Of a stretch of 64,000 nucleotides of DNA, positions 27,200-36,959 are shown piece after piece. The translations under genes and the position numbers were made by a program. Source of the stretch: Amphritea atlantica (GTDB lineage: Bacteria > Pseudomonadota > Gammaproteobacteria > Pseudomonadales > Balneatricaceae); assembly GCA_024397875.1 (NCBI GenBank), contig CP073344.1:1479001-1543000 (forward strand), in the 5' to 3' direction. The notes under the pieces were generated by a model, which saw nothing but the letters and a program-made list of their open reading frames with translations, was not told the origin of the DNA and ran no database searches. Numbering within the stretch: position 1 is the stretch's first letter; each line of letters starts with the position of its first letter.

Positions 27200-29314
27200 A
27201 TGCGATTTAGCAAACAACTTTTGCCTCTCATGCTGGGGGCTTTATGTGTTATGCCTCTTATGTCAAAGGTGCAGGCCGCCGCCAATGTCGATGGCAACCG
27301 AATCAGCCATGCTGATAAAGAGCCCGGCAACTGGATGTCCCACGGCCGTGATTATTCTGAGCAGCGCTTTAGCCCTTTGGCGCAGATCAATAAAGATACC
27401 GTCAGTGATTTAGGTTTAAGCTGGTCCTATAAATTCGATTCTACCCGGGGGTTGGAAGCGACGCCGCTGGTGATTGACGGTACTTTATATGTGACTGGTA
27501 ACTGGAGTGTTGTCTACGCATTCGATGCTGTTACTGGTGAGCTGAAGTGGACCTTTGATCCTCGGATCAATAAGGGTGATGTCGGCCCAAAACTATGTTG
27601 TGACGCAGTCAATCGGGGCGTTGCTGCCTGGGATGGGAAGATCTTCGTGGGTACGCTGGATGGCCGTCTGATTGCCATTGATGCCGAGACGGGTCAACAG
27701 CAGTGGTCAACTCAGACCACAGAGAAAGGCAAGTATTACTCGATTACCGGCGCGCCCCGGGTGGTCAAGGGTAAGGTACTGATTGGTAACGGCGGTGCAG
27801 AGTTCGGCGTGCGGGGTTATTTCTCTGCTTACGATGCTGATAGCGGTAAAATGCTGTGGCGCTTCTATACCGTGCCTGATAACCCGGCCAATGAAACCGA
27901 TCCGACGATGATTGAAATATCAAAGACCTGGTCGGGTGAATGGTGGAAACTCGGTGGGGGAGGCACCGCGTGGGACTCAATGGCTTATGATCCCGAGTTG
28001 GACCTGCTTTACGTGGGAATCGGTAATGGCTCACCCTGGAACCGGGAGCTACGCAGCGAAGGTAAAGGTGACAACCTGTTCCTTTCTTCCATTGTCGCGG
28101 TCCGTCCTGATACCGGCGAATATGTCTGGCACTACCAGACAACGCCCGGCGAAGAGTGGGATTACACTGCCACGCAGCATATGATTCTTGCGGATATTAA
28201 GCTAAACGGTAAAACGCGCAAAGTGATTATGCAGGCACCTAAAAATGGTTTCTTCTATGTACTGGATCGCCAAACCGGTGAGTTTATCTCGGCGGAAAAC
28301 TACGTCACAGTAAATTGGGCAGATGGGATTGATGCTAAAACAGGTCGCCCTGATATCAAGCCGGAAGCGCGTTACAGTACAGCGGCTAAGGCGTTTCTGG
28401 CTCTGCCCTCACCTTTTGGCGGGCATAACTGGCAACCGATGAGCTTCAACCCCAATACGGGGCTGGTGTATCTGCCAACCCGGGAGATGGCTTTCCCCTA
28501 TATCGCGGATGGTGACTTTAAAGCTAAGGATCTGGCGGTCAATCTGGGCGTCAGTCTGCTTGCCGCTTCAATGCCGGAAGATCCTGCTGTGCGCAAAGCA
28601 GTTAAGGCCGCGACTAAAGGTCGTCTGGTGGCATGGGACCCGGTCGCACAGAAAGAGGTTTGGGGTGTTGATATGCCGGTACCCTGGAATGGAGGTACTT
28701 TGAGTACCGCGGGTGATCTGTTGTTCCAGGGTAATGCTAAGGGTAACTTTGTTGCCTATGACGCTAAAACCGGCGAGCAGAAATGGTCGTTTTTCAGTCA
28801 GACCGGCATCGTTGCCGCACCGATGACCTACAGCGTTAATGGTGAGCAGTATGTTGCAGTCATGGCTGGCTGGGGTGGTGCCGTTCCATTGGTTGTCGGT
28901 GAGTTGGTGAGTGAAGCCGTTAAAACCAACACTAACCGTTTGCTGGTATTTAAACTGGGCGGGGATAAAGCACTGCCTGTGCTGAACGTTAAACCGCGTC
29001 AGTTAAGCCTTCCGGAGATGACCGCTTCTGTAGAGGACGTTGAGCAGGGTAAAGCGCTTTATCACACATACTGTGGTGGTTGTCACGGCGACGGGGCAGT
29101 GAGTGGTGGAGTGGTGCCAGATCTTCGCTATGCCAGTGCTGACACCTTTGGTTTCTGGGAAGCGATTGTGGTCAACGGACTGAAAGCCAAGAATGGTATG
29201 GCATCATTCAAGAGTGTGCTGAGTGTAGAACAGGCTGATGCAATCAAAGCGTACGTTATCAAACGCGGCTATGATCAGCAAAGAGCTCTGGCGGCGGCCA
29301 ATGACTCTAAGTGA
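27200..29314 (+). CDS. quinohaemoprotein alcohol dehydrogenase (type II, PQQ plus haem c)
   Basis: Periplasmic enzyme of about 704 residues. After a signal peptide (cleavage near VQA-AA) the PQQ propeller shows the vicinal Cys pair (KLCCDAVNRG) and the catalytic Asp in EEWDYTATQ; Thr stands where lanthanide enzymes have Asp, so calcium is expected. A C-terminal cytochrome c domain carries CGGCHG, so electrons leave through its own haem. It differs in type from the separate exaA product. ATG 27200 or GTG 27197 could be the start; AGAGG lies upstream of both. It forms a likely operon with the outer-membrane gene 17 bases before. Confidence 0.9.
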   Translation: MRFSKQLLPLMLGALCVMPLMSKVQAAANVDGNRISHADKEPGNWMSHGRDYSEQRFSPLAQINKDTVSDLGLSWSYKFDSTRGLEATPLVIDGTLYVTGNWSVVYAFDAVTGELKWTFDPRINKGDVGPKLCCDAVNRGVAAWDGKIFVGTLDGRLIAIDAETGQQQWSTQTTEKGKYYSITGAPRVVKGKVLIGNGGAEFGVRGYFSAYDADSGKMLWRFYTVPDNPANETDPTMIEISKTWSGEWWKLGGGGTAWDSMAYDPELDLLYVGIGNGSPWNRELRSEGKGDNLFLSSIVAVRPDTGEYVWHYQTTPGEEWDYTATQHMILADIKLNGKTRKVIMQAPKNGFFYVLDRQTGEFISAENYVTVNWADGIDAKTGRPDIKPEARYSTAAKAFLALPSPFGGHNWQPMSFNPNTGLVYLPTREMAFPYIADGDFKAKDLAVNLGVSLLAASMPEDPAVRKAVKAATKGRLVAWDPVAQKEVWGVDMPVPWNGGTLSTAGDLLFQGNAKGNFVAYDAKTGEQKWSFFSQTGIVAAPMTYSVNGEQYVAVMAGWGGAVPLVVGELVSEAVKTNTNRLLVFKLGGDKALPVLNVKPRQLSLPEMTASVEDVEQGKALYHTYCGGCHGDGAVSGGVVPDLRYASADTFGFWEAIVVNGLKAKNGMASFKSVLSVEQADAIKAYVIKRGYDQQRALAAANDSK

Positions 29315-29404
29315 GAGCCGTTAAGTAAACTTTGAAAAGAGTAAGGATTAACACTTCTCCGCGTTGTTATTGCATCCTCATCGACGTAATACAGCCGCGT
29401 TTGG

Positions 29405-29428
29405 GGTGGCCATGTGCCACCTCTTTTT
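29405..29428 (+). terminator. rho-independent terminator after the quinohaemoprotein gene
   Basis: GGTGGC-CATGT-GCCACC followed by T-rich CTCTTTTTTT. Confidence 0.85.
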
Positions 29429-29480
29429 TTCAACTGATATTAGGAGGTGTTGGCCAGACCGGGTTACGGCACTGATAGAC

Positions 29481-29518
29481 TACGACTAAAAAGTCATCCC
29501 TATTAGTTCCAAAGTACC
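29481..29518 (+). promoter_or_regulatory. two-part candidate regulatory box upstream of pqqA
   Basis: TACGACTAAAAAGTC and, 25 bases later, GTTCCAAAGTACC. The pair resembles the arrangement upstream of exaC in sequence and spacing, and lies 82-119 bases before pqqA. A common activator of PQQ synthesis and alcohol oxidation is inferred. Confidence 0.45.
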
Positions 29519-29599
29519 ATATGGGTTTGGCTGTTCACTTCATATGATTAAAGGCAGTCACAAGACTGGAACAATCTAATAACAAAAGAGGTAAGGCAT

Positions 29600-29671
29600 A
29601 TGTGGACTAAACCAGCTTATACAGATCTGCGTATCGGTTTTGAAGTAACAATGTACTTCGCTAACCGCTAA
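29600..29671 (+). CDS. pqqA: PQQ precursor peptide PqqA
   Basis: A 23-residue peptide that supplies the Glu and Tyr from which PQQ is built. The diagnostic motif is E15-V-T-M-Y19: PqqE joins these two side chains. It begins [14 protein letters not shown], very close to known PqqA. AGAGGTAAGG precedes the ATG. A hairpin just after the stop probably keeps pqqA mRNA in excess over pqqB-E. Confidence 0.95.
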
Positions 29672-29682
29672 GCAATCTATCA

Positions 29683-29708
29683 GGCTCCGCCTTTGGGTGG
29701 AGCCTTTT
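29683..29708 (+). terminator. attenuating hairpin between pqqA and pqqB
   Basis: GGCTCCGCC and GGTGGAGCC pair with one G-U wobble around TTTG, followed by four T. The position just after pqqA suits partial termination, which would allow more pqqA than pqqB-E message. Confidence 0.75.
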
Positions 29709-29749
29709 AGTTTGCTCTGTTCAGTCACACCGACAAGATAATAATAACA

Positions 29750-30697
29750 ATGAAAATACAAGTATTAGGCTCCGCAGCAGGCGGCGGGTTTCCTCAGTGG
29801 AACTGTAATTGCCGCAACTGTGCCGGCTATCGTGCCGGAACTCTCAATGCAAAATCCCGGACTCAGTCCTCCATCGCGGTGAGTGCCAACGGTGAAGACT
29901 GGATTCTGTTTAACACCTCCCCGGATATCCGCCAGCAGTTGGCTGACTTTGCGCCGATGCAGCCGAATCGTGCGATTCGCGATACCGGTATTGCGGCGAT
30001 TGTCTTTATGGACAGTCAGATCGACCATACCACCGGTCTGCTGATGCTGCGTGAAGGTTGCCCCCATGAGGTCTGGTGTACCGATATGGTGTATCAGGAT
30101 CTGACCACCGGCTTTCCCATCTTCAAGATGTTGGAACACTGGAATGGCGGCATTAAACGCAACCGCATTCCTGTCGGGGGATCGGTAGAAGAGGGCACTA
30201 ACAGCTTTGTGATTCCTCAGGTACCCGAACTGAAACTGACAGCGGTCGCGCTGCTCAGCAGTGCTCCACCCTATTCACCGCATCGCAACGATCCCCATCC
30301 AGGGGACAACATAGGTATCCTGATAGAAGATACCCGCAGCGGCAAAACTCTGTTCTATGCCCCTGGCCTCGGCCAGATTGAGCCCCACCTTAAACCGATT
30401 ATGAAAGACGCGGACTGCTTGCTGGTTGACGGCACTATCTGGCGTGACGATGAGCTGCTGACCTCCGGTGTTGGCGATAAGCTCGGCGTCACCATGGGCC
30501 ATCTGGCGCAGTCCCGTAACGAAGATACCGGTGAGGGTGGCATGATCGACTTTCTGGACACGCTGGACAAGCCCCGGAAAGTGCTGATCCACATTAACAA
30601 TACCAATCCGATTCTGGATGAAGACTCTCCGGAGCGGGCCGAAGTGGTCGCCCACGGTATCGAAGTCTCCTGGGACGGAATGGGTATAGAACTCTGA
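29750..30697 (+). CDS. pqqB: PQQ biosynthesis protein PqqB
   Basis: Protein of 315 residues with the metallo-beta-lactamase-like fold typical of Pqq[14 protein letters not shown] at the N terminus with CNCRNC, and the metal-site region [12 protein letters not shown]. PqqB hydroxylates the crosslinked Glu-Tyr intermediate before PqqC acts. Length equals that of family members (about 300-315). It is the second gene of pqqABCDE, 11 bases before pqqC. Confidence 0.95.
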   Translation: MKIQVLGSAAGGGFPQWNCNCRNCAGYRAGTLNAKSRTQSSIAVSANGEDWILFNTSPDIRQQLADFAPMQPNRAIRDTGIAAIVFMDSQIDHTTGLLMLREGCPHEVWCTDMVYQDLTTGFPIFKMLEHWNGGIKRNRIPVGGSVEEGTNSFVIPQVPELKLTAVALLSSAPPYSPHRNDPHPGDNIGILIEDTRSGKTLFYAPGLGQIEPHLKPIMKDADCLLVDGTIWRDDELLTSGVGDKLGVTMGHLAQSRNEDTGEGGMIDFLDTLDKPRKVLIHINNTNPILDEDSPERAEVVAHGIEVSWDGMGIEL

Positions 30698-30708
30698 GAG
30701 GTTTTACC

Positions 30709-31479
30709 ATGAATGCACAGATGAAAGATGTCCAGCCACCCATGAGCCGGGATGAGTTTGAACAGGCGTTGCGGGCTAAAAGTGCTTACTACCATACTCA
30801 ACACCCGTATCACGTTGCCATGTATAACGGCAGCTGCACCAAAGAGCAGATCCAGGGCTGGGTCGCTAACCGTTTTTACTATCAGATCTCGATTCCGGTG
30901 AAAGATGCGGCGATTATGGCCAACTGTCCCGACCGCGATGTGCGGCGTCACTGGGTGCAGCGGGTGCTGGACCATGATGGCTATGATGGCGCGGTCGGTG
31001 GTATCGAAGCCTGGCTGCAGCTGGGTGAAGCAGTGGGCCTGACCCGGGAAGAGATTCTGTCGCAGGAACATGTGCTGCCCGGTGTTCGCTTTGCCGTGGA
31101 TGCCTATGTCAACTTTGCCCGCCGGGCGAGCTGGCAGGAAGCCGCCAGCTCATCGCTGACCGAGCTGTTTGCGCCGACCATTCATCAGAACCGTCTGGAC
31201 AGCTGGCCGGGACACTATCCCTGGATCAAGGCGGAAGGCTATCAGTATTTCCGTAACCGTCTCACCGAAGCCCGCCGCGATGTGGTGCACGGGCTGGAGA
31301 TCACCCTGGATCATTACACTACCCGGGAGCAACAGGAGCGGATGCTGAATATTCTTCAGTTTAAGCTGGATGTGCTCTGGAGTATGCTCGATTCCATGAC
31401 CATGGCGTATGAACTCAATCGCCCGCCGTACCATACGGTCACCGATGAGAAGGTTTATCACACCGGGTTGTTTTCATGA
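30709..31479 (+). CDS. pqqC: pyrroloquinoline-quinone synthase PqqC
   Basis: Protein of 256 residues with the all-helical PqqC fold; family motifs include [24 protein letters not shown] and [15 protein letters not shown]. It carries out the last step, ring closure and eight-electron oxidation, giving PQQ. It overlaps pqqD by four bases (ATGA). Confidence 0.95.
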   Translation: MNAQMKDVQPPMSRDEFEQALRAKSAYYHTQHPYHVAMYNGSCTKEQIQGWVANRFYYQISIPVKDAAIMANCPDRDVRRHWVQRVLDHDGYDGAVGGIEAWLQLGEAVGLTREEILSQEHVLPGVRFAVDAYVNFARRASWQEAASSSLTELFAPTIHQNRLDSWPGHYPWIKAEGYQYFRNRLTEARRDVVHGLEITLDHYTTREQQERMLNILQFKLDVLWSMLDSMTMAYELNRPPYHTVTDEKVYHTGLFS

Positions 31480-31793
31480 GCAGCCCGACTCACAGCGCAA
31501 ACACCACCCCGAACACCGCTGCCGAGATAAGCCCGGAGTCGGTGCCGGTGCTGAACCGCATGTTCCGCTTCCAGTGGGAGAAGGCGCAGGACAGCTATGT
31601 GCTGCTCTATCCGGAAGGCATGGTAAAGCTGAACGGCCCGGCCGGTGAAGTGCTGGCGTTGGTGGACGGTCAGCGGACTGCAGCGGATATTATCCAGACA
31701 CTGCAGGCCAAGTTTCCCGATGCCGAGGGGATCGACCGGGATATTCTGGATTTCTTAGGAGACGCCCGTGAGCAACTCTGGATCACCCTGTAA
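31476..31793 (+). CDS. pqqD: PQQ peptide chaperone PqqD
   Basis: Protein of 105 residues that binds PqqA and presents it to PqqE. The core ([30 protein letters not shown]) and the helical end ([18 protein letters not shown]) are as expected. The first 20 residues form a low-complexity Ser/Thr/Asn/Pro extension. It overlaps pqqC by four bases and pqqE by 26. A second PqqD-like gene lies before exaA. Confidence 0.93.
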   Translation: MSSPTHSANTTPNTAAEISPESVPVLNRMFRFQWEKAQDSYVLLYPEGMVKLNGPAGEVLALVDGQRTAADIIQTLQAKFPDAEGIDRDILDFLGDAREQLWITL

Positions 31794-32943
31794 CGGTCAG
31801 CCTTCACAGGCGCCGTTTTTGAACAGTGTCCCAACCCATGGTCAGCCGCTCTGGCTGCTGGCCGAACTGACCTATAAGTGTCCATTGCAGTGTCCCTACT
31901 GTGCCAACCCGGTCGACTTTGCCAGTAAGACCGGTGAACTGAGCACCGCCGAGTGGATCGATGTCTTTACTCAGGCACGTGAGCTGGGAGCCGCGCAGTT
32001 AGGCTTTTCCGGTGGCGAGCCGCTGGTGCGTCAGGATCTGATCGAGCTGATCCGCGAAGCACGTAATCTGGGTTATTACTCTAATCTTATTACCTCTGGC
32101 GTTGGCCTGAATGAGCGCAAGATCGCTGATTTCAGAGAGGCGGGGCTGGATCACATCCAGGTCAGCTTCCAGGCGGCGGACCCTGAGGTGAATAATCTGC
32201 TGGCGGGTTCTGAAAAGGCCTTTAAGCAGAAACTGGCGATGGCTCGGGAGGTTAAAGCGCAGGGCTATCCGATGGTGCTGAACTTTGTTACCCATCGTCA
32301 CAATATTGATCAGATCGATCGTATTATTGAGCTCTGTGTCGAACTGAAAGCCGATTATGTCGAGCTGGCGACCTGTCAGTATTATGGTTGGGCGTATGAG
32401 AATCGTAACGACCTGTTGCCGACCCGGGCGCAGCTGGAGCGGGCCGAACGGATCACCAATGACTATCGTGATCGGCTGGCCGCCGAAGGTAATCCGATCA
32501 AAATTATCTTCGTCACGCCGGATTATTACGAAGAGCGTCCCAAGGGCTGCATGAACGGCTGGGGGCAGGTGTTTCTGACGGTCACCCCCGATGGCACCGC
32601 GCTACCCTGTCACAGCGCCCGGATGCTGCCGATCGAGTTTCCCAATGTACGCGAGCAGAGTATTGAGCAGATCTGGAACCGCTCCAACGGCTTTAACCAT
32701 TTCCGCGGTTATGAGTGGATGAAGGAACCCTGCGCGTCCTGCGATGAGAAAGAGAAAGACTTTGGCGGTTGTCGCTGTCAGGCCTTTATGATGACCGGGG
32801 ATGCCAATAATGCCGATCCGGTGTGCAGTAAGTCGCCCCACCACGATCTGATTCTGCAGGCCCGCGAGGAAGCGGAGCTGCCATCCCACAAAGAGCCTGT
32901 GTATCGTAACGAGCGTAACTCAAAGGTGTTCTGCAAAGGCTGA
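31768..32943 (+). CDS. pqqE: radical SAM enzyme PqqE
   Basis: Protein of 391 residues that links the Glu and Tyr of PqqA. The SAM-binding iron-sulfur cluster site is Cys38-x3-Cys42-x2-Cys45 (CPLQCPYC), with GGEPL shortly after. The C-terminal SPASM region supplies extra cluster ligands ([31 protein letters not shown]). GTG 31768 with AGGAG upstream is chosen; translation is probably coupled to pqqD, whose end it overlaps by 26 bases. Confidence 0.95.
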   Translation: MSNSGSPCNGQPSQAPFLNSVPTHGQPLWLLAELTYKCPLQCPYCANPVDFASKTGELSTAEWIDVFTQARELGAAQLGFSGGEPLVRQDLIELIREARNLGYYSNLITSGVGLNERKIADFREAGLDHIQVSFQAADPEVNNLLAGSEKAFKQKLAMAREVKAQGYPMVLNFVTHRHNIDQIDRIIELCVELKADYVELATCQYYGWAYENRNDLLPTRAQLERAERITNDYRDRLAAEGNPIKIIFVTPDYYEERPKGCMNGWGQVFLTVTPDGTALPCHSARMLPIEFPNVREQSIEQIWNRSNGFNHFRGYEWMKEPCASCDEKEKDFGGCRCQAFMMTGDANNADPVCSKSPHHDLILQAREEAELPSHKEPVYRNERNSKVFCKG

Positions 32944-32990
32944 TGTGATAGCCTGATTCTCTTATTGATCAGCGTGGACACTGCCTGAAT

Positions 32991-34931
32991 ATGCCCGGAT
33001 ATGGCTTTTTTGAATCCTCACTCTCTGCCGCGGATGCCGTCGCCGCCGGGCTAGAATGTGGTCAGCTGCATGCCTGCGAACAGGGGCTTTTCTGGGTTGA
33101 ATACCGTCCCTCTGATGGTGGCCGTAATCTTCTGATTCAGCGTAGCTGGGAAGGGCAGATAACATGCCTGACACCAGCCGGTTTCAGTGTCCGCAGCGGT
33201 GTCTATGAATACGGTGGTAAAAGCTGGTGTGTCGCTGAGCAGCAGATCGCGTTTGTTAATGCCGCCGATCAGCAGATCTGGTTACAGACGGATGCCCGCA
33301 CCCCGCGACAGCTTACTTACACCCCCGACTGCCGTTACGGTGATCTGATATTCGATCCGCAGCGGCAGCGCATTATCGCGGTGCAGGAACAAGCCTCCGA
33401 TGATCCCACCCAACCCGCACACCGACTGGTCGCAGTTGCTATCGCCACCGGCCAGGTCACTGTGCTGGCGTACGGTGATGATTTCTATGCCTCACCGGCA
33501 CTGCGTCAGGATGGTCAGCAAATTGCCTGGATCAGCTGGAATCATCCGCATATGCCCTGGGTCAGTACCCGGTTAAATCACGCGCGTTTTGATCCGGAAG
33601 GCGGCTTAACGGATCAGCGGATTGTCGCTGGTGAGTCAGTCGAGGAGTCGATTCAGCAGCCCCGTTTTCTCAGCGACAACGCGCTGGTGGCCATCACGGA
33701 TAAAAGTGGCTGGTGGAATTTATACCGTTATCTATATGGGCGGCAGGATATTGGAAGTCACCTGCCAGAAACCGGTTCAACAGTGGCGGGGGGGCGTTCA
33801 GCGTCAGCTGCTGTGCTATCTCAGCCGGTCTGGCCCCGTCCTCACGACTGTGGTATTCCCCAGTGGCAACTGGGGGTCTCCACCTGGGATCAGCTCGATG
33901 CAAACCGCTGGATCGCCTGTTATATGCATCAGGGAGAAGGGCGCTTAGTGACAGGCGAGCTCTCGGCAGAGTCCCAAGCGATTGCTGAAGAGCGAGTGCT
34001 GGCCGGGGAATATAGCCTGTTTCGTCATATCTGCTGTTATCAGGGGCGCATCTACTGTATCGCGGCCGCCAACGACCGCTCCCCGGCAATACTGGAATTG
34101 TCGCCGCACAGCGATGAGATTAGCGTCCTTGCAGGAGGCGAGCCCCCAGCCATCAGTCCGAGCCTGCCACAGCCGGTCAGCTATCCGGTAGCGGGTGAGA
34201 CCGCTTTTGCATTTCTCTATCTGCCTGAGCTGCTCAATGACACCGATGACAAGCCGCCCCTGATCGTTTTCAGTCATGGCGGACCGACGGCAGCGACTTA
34301 TCCGGTTTACAATCCTAAAATTCAGTTCTGGACCAGCCGGGGCTTTGCCGTAATTGATCTCAACTATCGCGGCAGCAGCGGCTATGGGCGTGATTACCGG
34401 CTGCGATTAGCCGGAAGCTGGGGACAAACCGACTGGCTGGATGCCGAAGCGGCGGTTGATTATCTGGCCGCAGAAGGTCTGATCGACCCGGGGAATGTGT
34501 TTATACGCGGCAGTAGCGCGGGGGGGTATACCACCCTCTGCGGACTGGCCTTCAGCAACCGGTTCCGCGGTGGGGCCAGTTATTATGGGGTCAGTGATCC
34601 GGTGGCGCTGACGCGGGACACGCATAAATTTGAAAGTCACTACTTAGATTGGCTGATCGGGGATCCGCAGGCCGATGCCGAGCTTTACCGCCAACGCAGT
34701 CCGCTGGCACATGCCGGGCAGATCAGTTGTCCGATGATCTTCTTTCAGGGAGGCAAAGACCGGGTCGTGGTGCCGCAGCAAACAGAGGTGATGGTGAGTG
34801 CCCTGCAGCAGAGGAACGTTGCCGTAGAATACCATCTCTACCCCGACGAGCAGCACGGCTTTAGACAGGCGGAAAATCAGATTCACAGTCTCGACGCTGA
34901 AGTGCAATTTTATCGCCGCCTACTGACCTGA
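32991..34931 (+). CDS. S9 prolyl-oligopeptidase-like peptidase of the pqq operon
   Basis: Protein of 646 residues: an N-terminal beta-propeller-like part (to about 380) and a C-terminal alpha/beta hydrolase. The catalytic triad is visible as Ser509 in GSSAGG, Asp590 in GGKDRVV and His622 in EQHGF. Peptidases of this family follow pqqE in several pseudomonads and may trim PqqA or its product; no PqqF-type zinc protease is seen here. It begins 47 bases after pqqE, consistent with one transcript. The role in PQQ processing is inferred. Confidence 0.85.
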   Translation: MPGYGFFESSLSAADAVAAGLECGQLHACEQGLFWVEYRPSDGGRNLLIQRSWEGQITCLTPAGFSVRSGVYEYGGKSWCVAEQQIAFVNAADQQIWLQTDARTPRQLTYTPDCRYGDLIFDPQRQRIIAVQEQASDDPTQPAHRLVAVAIATGQVTVLAYGDDFYASPALRQDGQQIAWISWNHPHMPWVSTRLNHARFDPEGGLTDQRIVAGESVEESIQQPRFLSDNALVAITDKSGWWNLYRYLYGRQDIGSHLPETGSTVAGGRSASAAVLSQPVWPRPHDCGIPQWQLGVSTWDQLDANRWIACYMHQGEGRLVTGELSAESQAIAEERVLAGEYSLFRHICCYQGRIYCIAAANDRSPAILELSPHSDEISVLAGGEPPAISPSLPQPVSYPVAGETAFAFLYLPELLNDTDDKPPLIVFSHGGPTAATYPVYNPKIQFWTSRGFAVIDLNYRGSSGYGRDYRLRLAGSWGQTDWLDAEAAVDYLAAEGLIDPGNVFIRGSSAGGYTTLCGLAFSNRFRGGASYYGVSDPVALTRDTHKFESHYLDWLIGDPQADAELYRQRSPLAHAGQISCPMIFFQGGKDRVVVPQQTEVMVSALQQRNVAVEYHLYPDEQHGFRQAENQIHSLDAEVQFYRRLLT

Positions 34932-35042
34932 AACTGAGCCAATCTTCTGCTACAATGCGCGACTTCAAAATTCCATCCTTATGCCGCTGCCCTTGAGCAG
35001 TGGCATCATGACTGGCTGTCATGCATAACAACCGGAGTGACC

Positions 35043-35621
35043 ATGAGTACAGAACAAGCCCTACGTGACCGCAGCGAATCCAAGTGTGAGCTGTGCAGCG
35101 CAACCGATAACCTGAGTGTGTATGAAGTGCCGCCAGGCTCTCAGGGTGGTGTCGATGATTCTGTACTGGTCTGCAGCACCTGCAAAGGTCAGATAGAAAA
35201 TCCGGAAACCACCGATGCTAACCACTGGCGTTGTCTCAACGACAGCATGTGGAGCCAGGTGCCTGCCGTGCAGGTGGTGGCATGGCGTATGCTTAACCGT
35301 CTGCGCAGCGAAGGCTGGCCGCAGGATCTGCTGGATATGATGTATCTGGATGATGAAACCTCTCTGTGGGCGCAGGCTACCGGAGAGCATCTGGATGACT
35401 CTGAAAAAGTGATTCACCGTGACAGCAACGGTGCCATTCTGGAAGCTGGCGATAATGTTGTGCTGATAAAAGATCTGGATGTCAAAGGCGCAGGCTTCAC
35501 CGCTAAGCGAGGCACCGCAGTGCGGGGTATCTCACTGGTGCAGGATAACGCTGAACATATTGAAGGCCGGGTCAACGGCACCCGTATCGTGATTCTGACC
35601 AAGTTTGTGAAGAAATCCTGA
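35043..35621 (+). CDS. phnA: PhnA/YjdM family zinc-ribbon protein
   Basis: Protein of 192 residues with an N-terminal zinc ribbon (Cys15, Cys18, Cys44, Cys47) and the C-terminal PhnA domain (VVLIKDLDVKGAGFTAKRGT). Despite its name the family is not shown to cleave phosphonates generally; function is unclear. ATG 35043 follows GGAG by eight bases. A TACAAT box near 34951 may be its -10 element. A strong terminator follows, and then the integron. Confidence 0.9.
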   Translation: MSTEQALRDRSESKCELCSATDNLSVYEVPPGSQGGVDDSVLVCSTCKGQIENPETTDANHWRCLNDSMWSQVPAVQVVAWRMLNRLRSEGWPQDLLDMMYLDDETSLWAQATGEHLDDSEKVIHRDSNGAILEAGDNVVLIKDLDVKGAGFTAKRGTAVRGISLVQDNAEHIEGRVNGTRIVILTKFVKKS

Positions 35622-35638
35622 TTCGGTTCTGAATGCTA

Positions 35639-35665
35639 AAAACGCGCCTGTTTGGCGCGTTTTTT
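35639..35665 (+). terminator. rho-independent terminator after phnA
   Basis: ACGCGCC-TGTTT-GGCGCGT with A residues before and six T after. It abuts the 3' end of intI and may serve both convergent genes. Confidence 0.9.
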
Positions 35666-36623
35666 ATAGTAAGTCTAAAGGGCTGGATGTACCGGCATAG
35701 TGTTCTCCAATCACATGCGTGTAGATCTGAGTGGTTTTAACATCGCTGTGGCCTAAGAGCTCCTGTACGGTGCGGATATCTCTGCCAGCCTCTAGCAGGT
35801 GGGTAGCGAAAGAATGTCTGAAGGTATGGCAACTCACGCGTTTGAAGCGGATGTCGGTTTTAGCAACCGCTTGCTTTAACGCTTTTCGCGGTGCGGAATC
35901 ATGCAAGTGATGTCGGCATAACTGCCCGGAAAGTGGGTGCGAACACAAGTTGTTAGAGGGGAAAAGATACATTCATCCGGGTTGGCGAAAGGCGTTTGGG
36001 TATTTTCTATCGAGGGCAAATGGCAGAGAGGGACCTAAGCCCTGACGGTTGTCCTTCTGTTGAATGTTTATCGCTGCAGACATTTGAGCCTCTATCTCTG
36101 GAAATAGGTTGCGGCTTAAAATGGTTTGACGGTCTTTGCTTCCTTTCCCATCGCGTACCAATAACGCCCTGCGCTCAAAGCAAATATCCTGAAGTCGCAA
36201 CCGCAGGCACTCTGTAATACGCAGTCCGCTTCCATAAAGCAGTGAAAATATGAGTTTGTGATGACCTTCCATTTGGTTGAGAATTGAGCTGACCTCCGAC
36301 GGAGTTAACACTACAGGCAGCCTTCTGGGACGAGTAGCCTGGTTAAAGCCCAGCTCTCCTAATTCAATCTTAAGAATTTTGTGGTACAAAAAAGCTAAGG
36401 CGTTAAGTGCGGTTTTCTGAGTGTTAATAGAGACATTTTGTTGATTAGCCATCCAGGATAAAAAAAGTTTTACCTGCTCAGCTCCCATTTCAGCAGGGTG
36501 CTTTTTTTGATGAAATAAGATGAAACGTTTGATCCAAAAAAGATAGGTTTTTTCAGTTCGTATACTATAGCCACGTAATCGAATCTCTTTGCGAACCCGC
36601 TCTAGAAAAGGACTTTTAGGCAT
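35664..36623 (-). pseudogene. intI: integron integrase IntI interrupted by one in-frame TGA
   Basis: Tyrosine recombinase that inserts and excises gene cassettes. Ignoring one stop, the frame encodes 319 residues, the normal IntI length. Catalytic residues are all present: Arg in GSGLRITE, HxxR in [10 protein letters not shown], His/Gly in [10 protein letters not shown] and Tyr in IYTHV. The integrase-specific insert is visible (RKYPNAFRQPG...MYLFPS...[15 protein letters not shown]). The TGA at 35975-35973 (codon 217) falls where relatives have Trp (WxFLFPS), so a single TGG to TGA change explains it. ATG 36623 follows GGAGGTG. It would be inactive unless the stop is read through; a sequencing error is also possible. 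Confidence 0.9.
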
Positions 36624-36653
36624 AACGCACCTCCGTGTGAAAATTATGCATTT

Positions 36654-36669
36654 CTGTATGTATATACAG
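36654..36669. promoter_or_regulatory. LexA-binding site of intI promoter
   Basis: CTGTATGTATATACAG fits the LexA consensus (CTG-N10-CAG with an AT core). It lies 31-46 bases upstream of the intI ATG, where SOS control of integron integrases is known. It seems intact although intI is interrupted. Confidence 0.85.
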
Positions 36670-36947
36670 TTTATTTTATTCTGTCCAGCGGTTATGCTCA
36701 TTTAATCGTTACAGAAGGCTCGTTTTGCTGCTTAGATTTTTTGCAAAACATAAGAAAAACATAGGGATAGGTTAAAAGCGCTGGTGGAATACTACGCCGG
36801 GTCATGAATGCAACTGCGCATTCTCGTTTTTGTCTTAAGGGAGATCGTGATGTTCATAAATTCCTCTTTACTATCTGATAGTTATCATCCCTTTTGTAAA
36901 TTCAGCTTGGCATGCATATGCGCCGGCGTAGTATTAAAATGTTAGGT
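36670..36947. other. attI recombination site region and first cassette junction
   Basis: Gene-free stretch between divergent intI and the first cassette. The core site GTTAGGT at 36941-36947 fits GTTRRRY and marks the attI/cassette junction. Cassette promoter Pc should lie here or within intI; no box pair was assigned with confidence. Confidence 0.7.
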
Positions 36948-36959
36948 GTCAGCGTAACT

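Noticed and set aside
35973..35975. TGA in intI as a selenocysteine or recoded codon
   Set aside because: Relatives carry Trp here and no SECIS-like hairpin is evident directly after it; a nonsense change is simpler.
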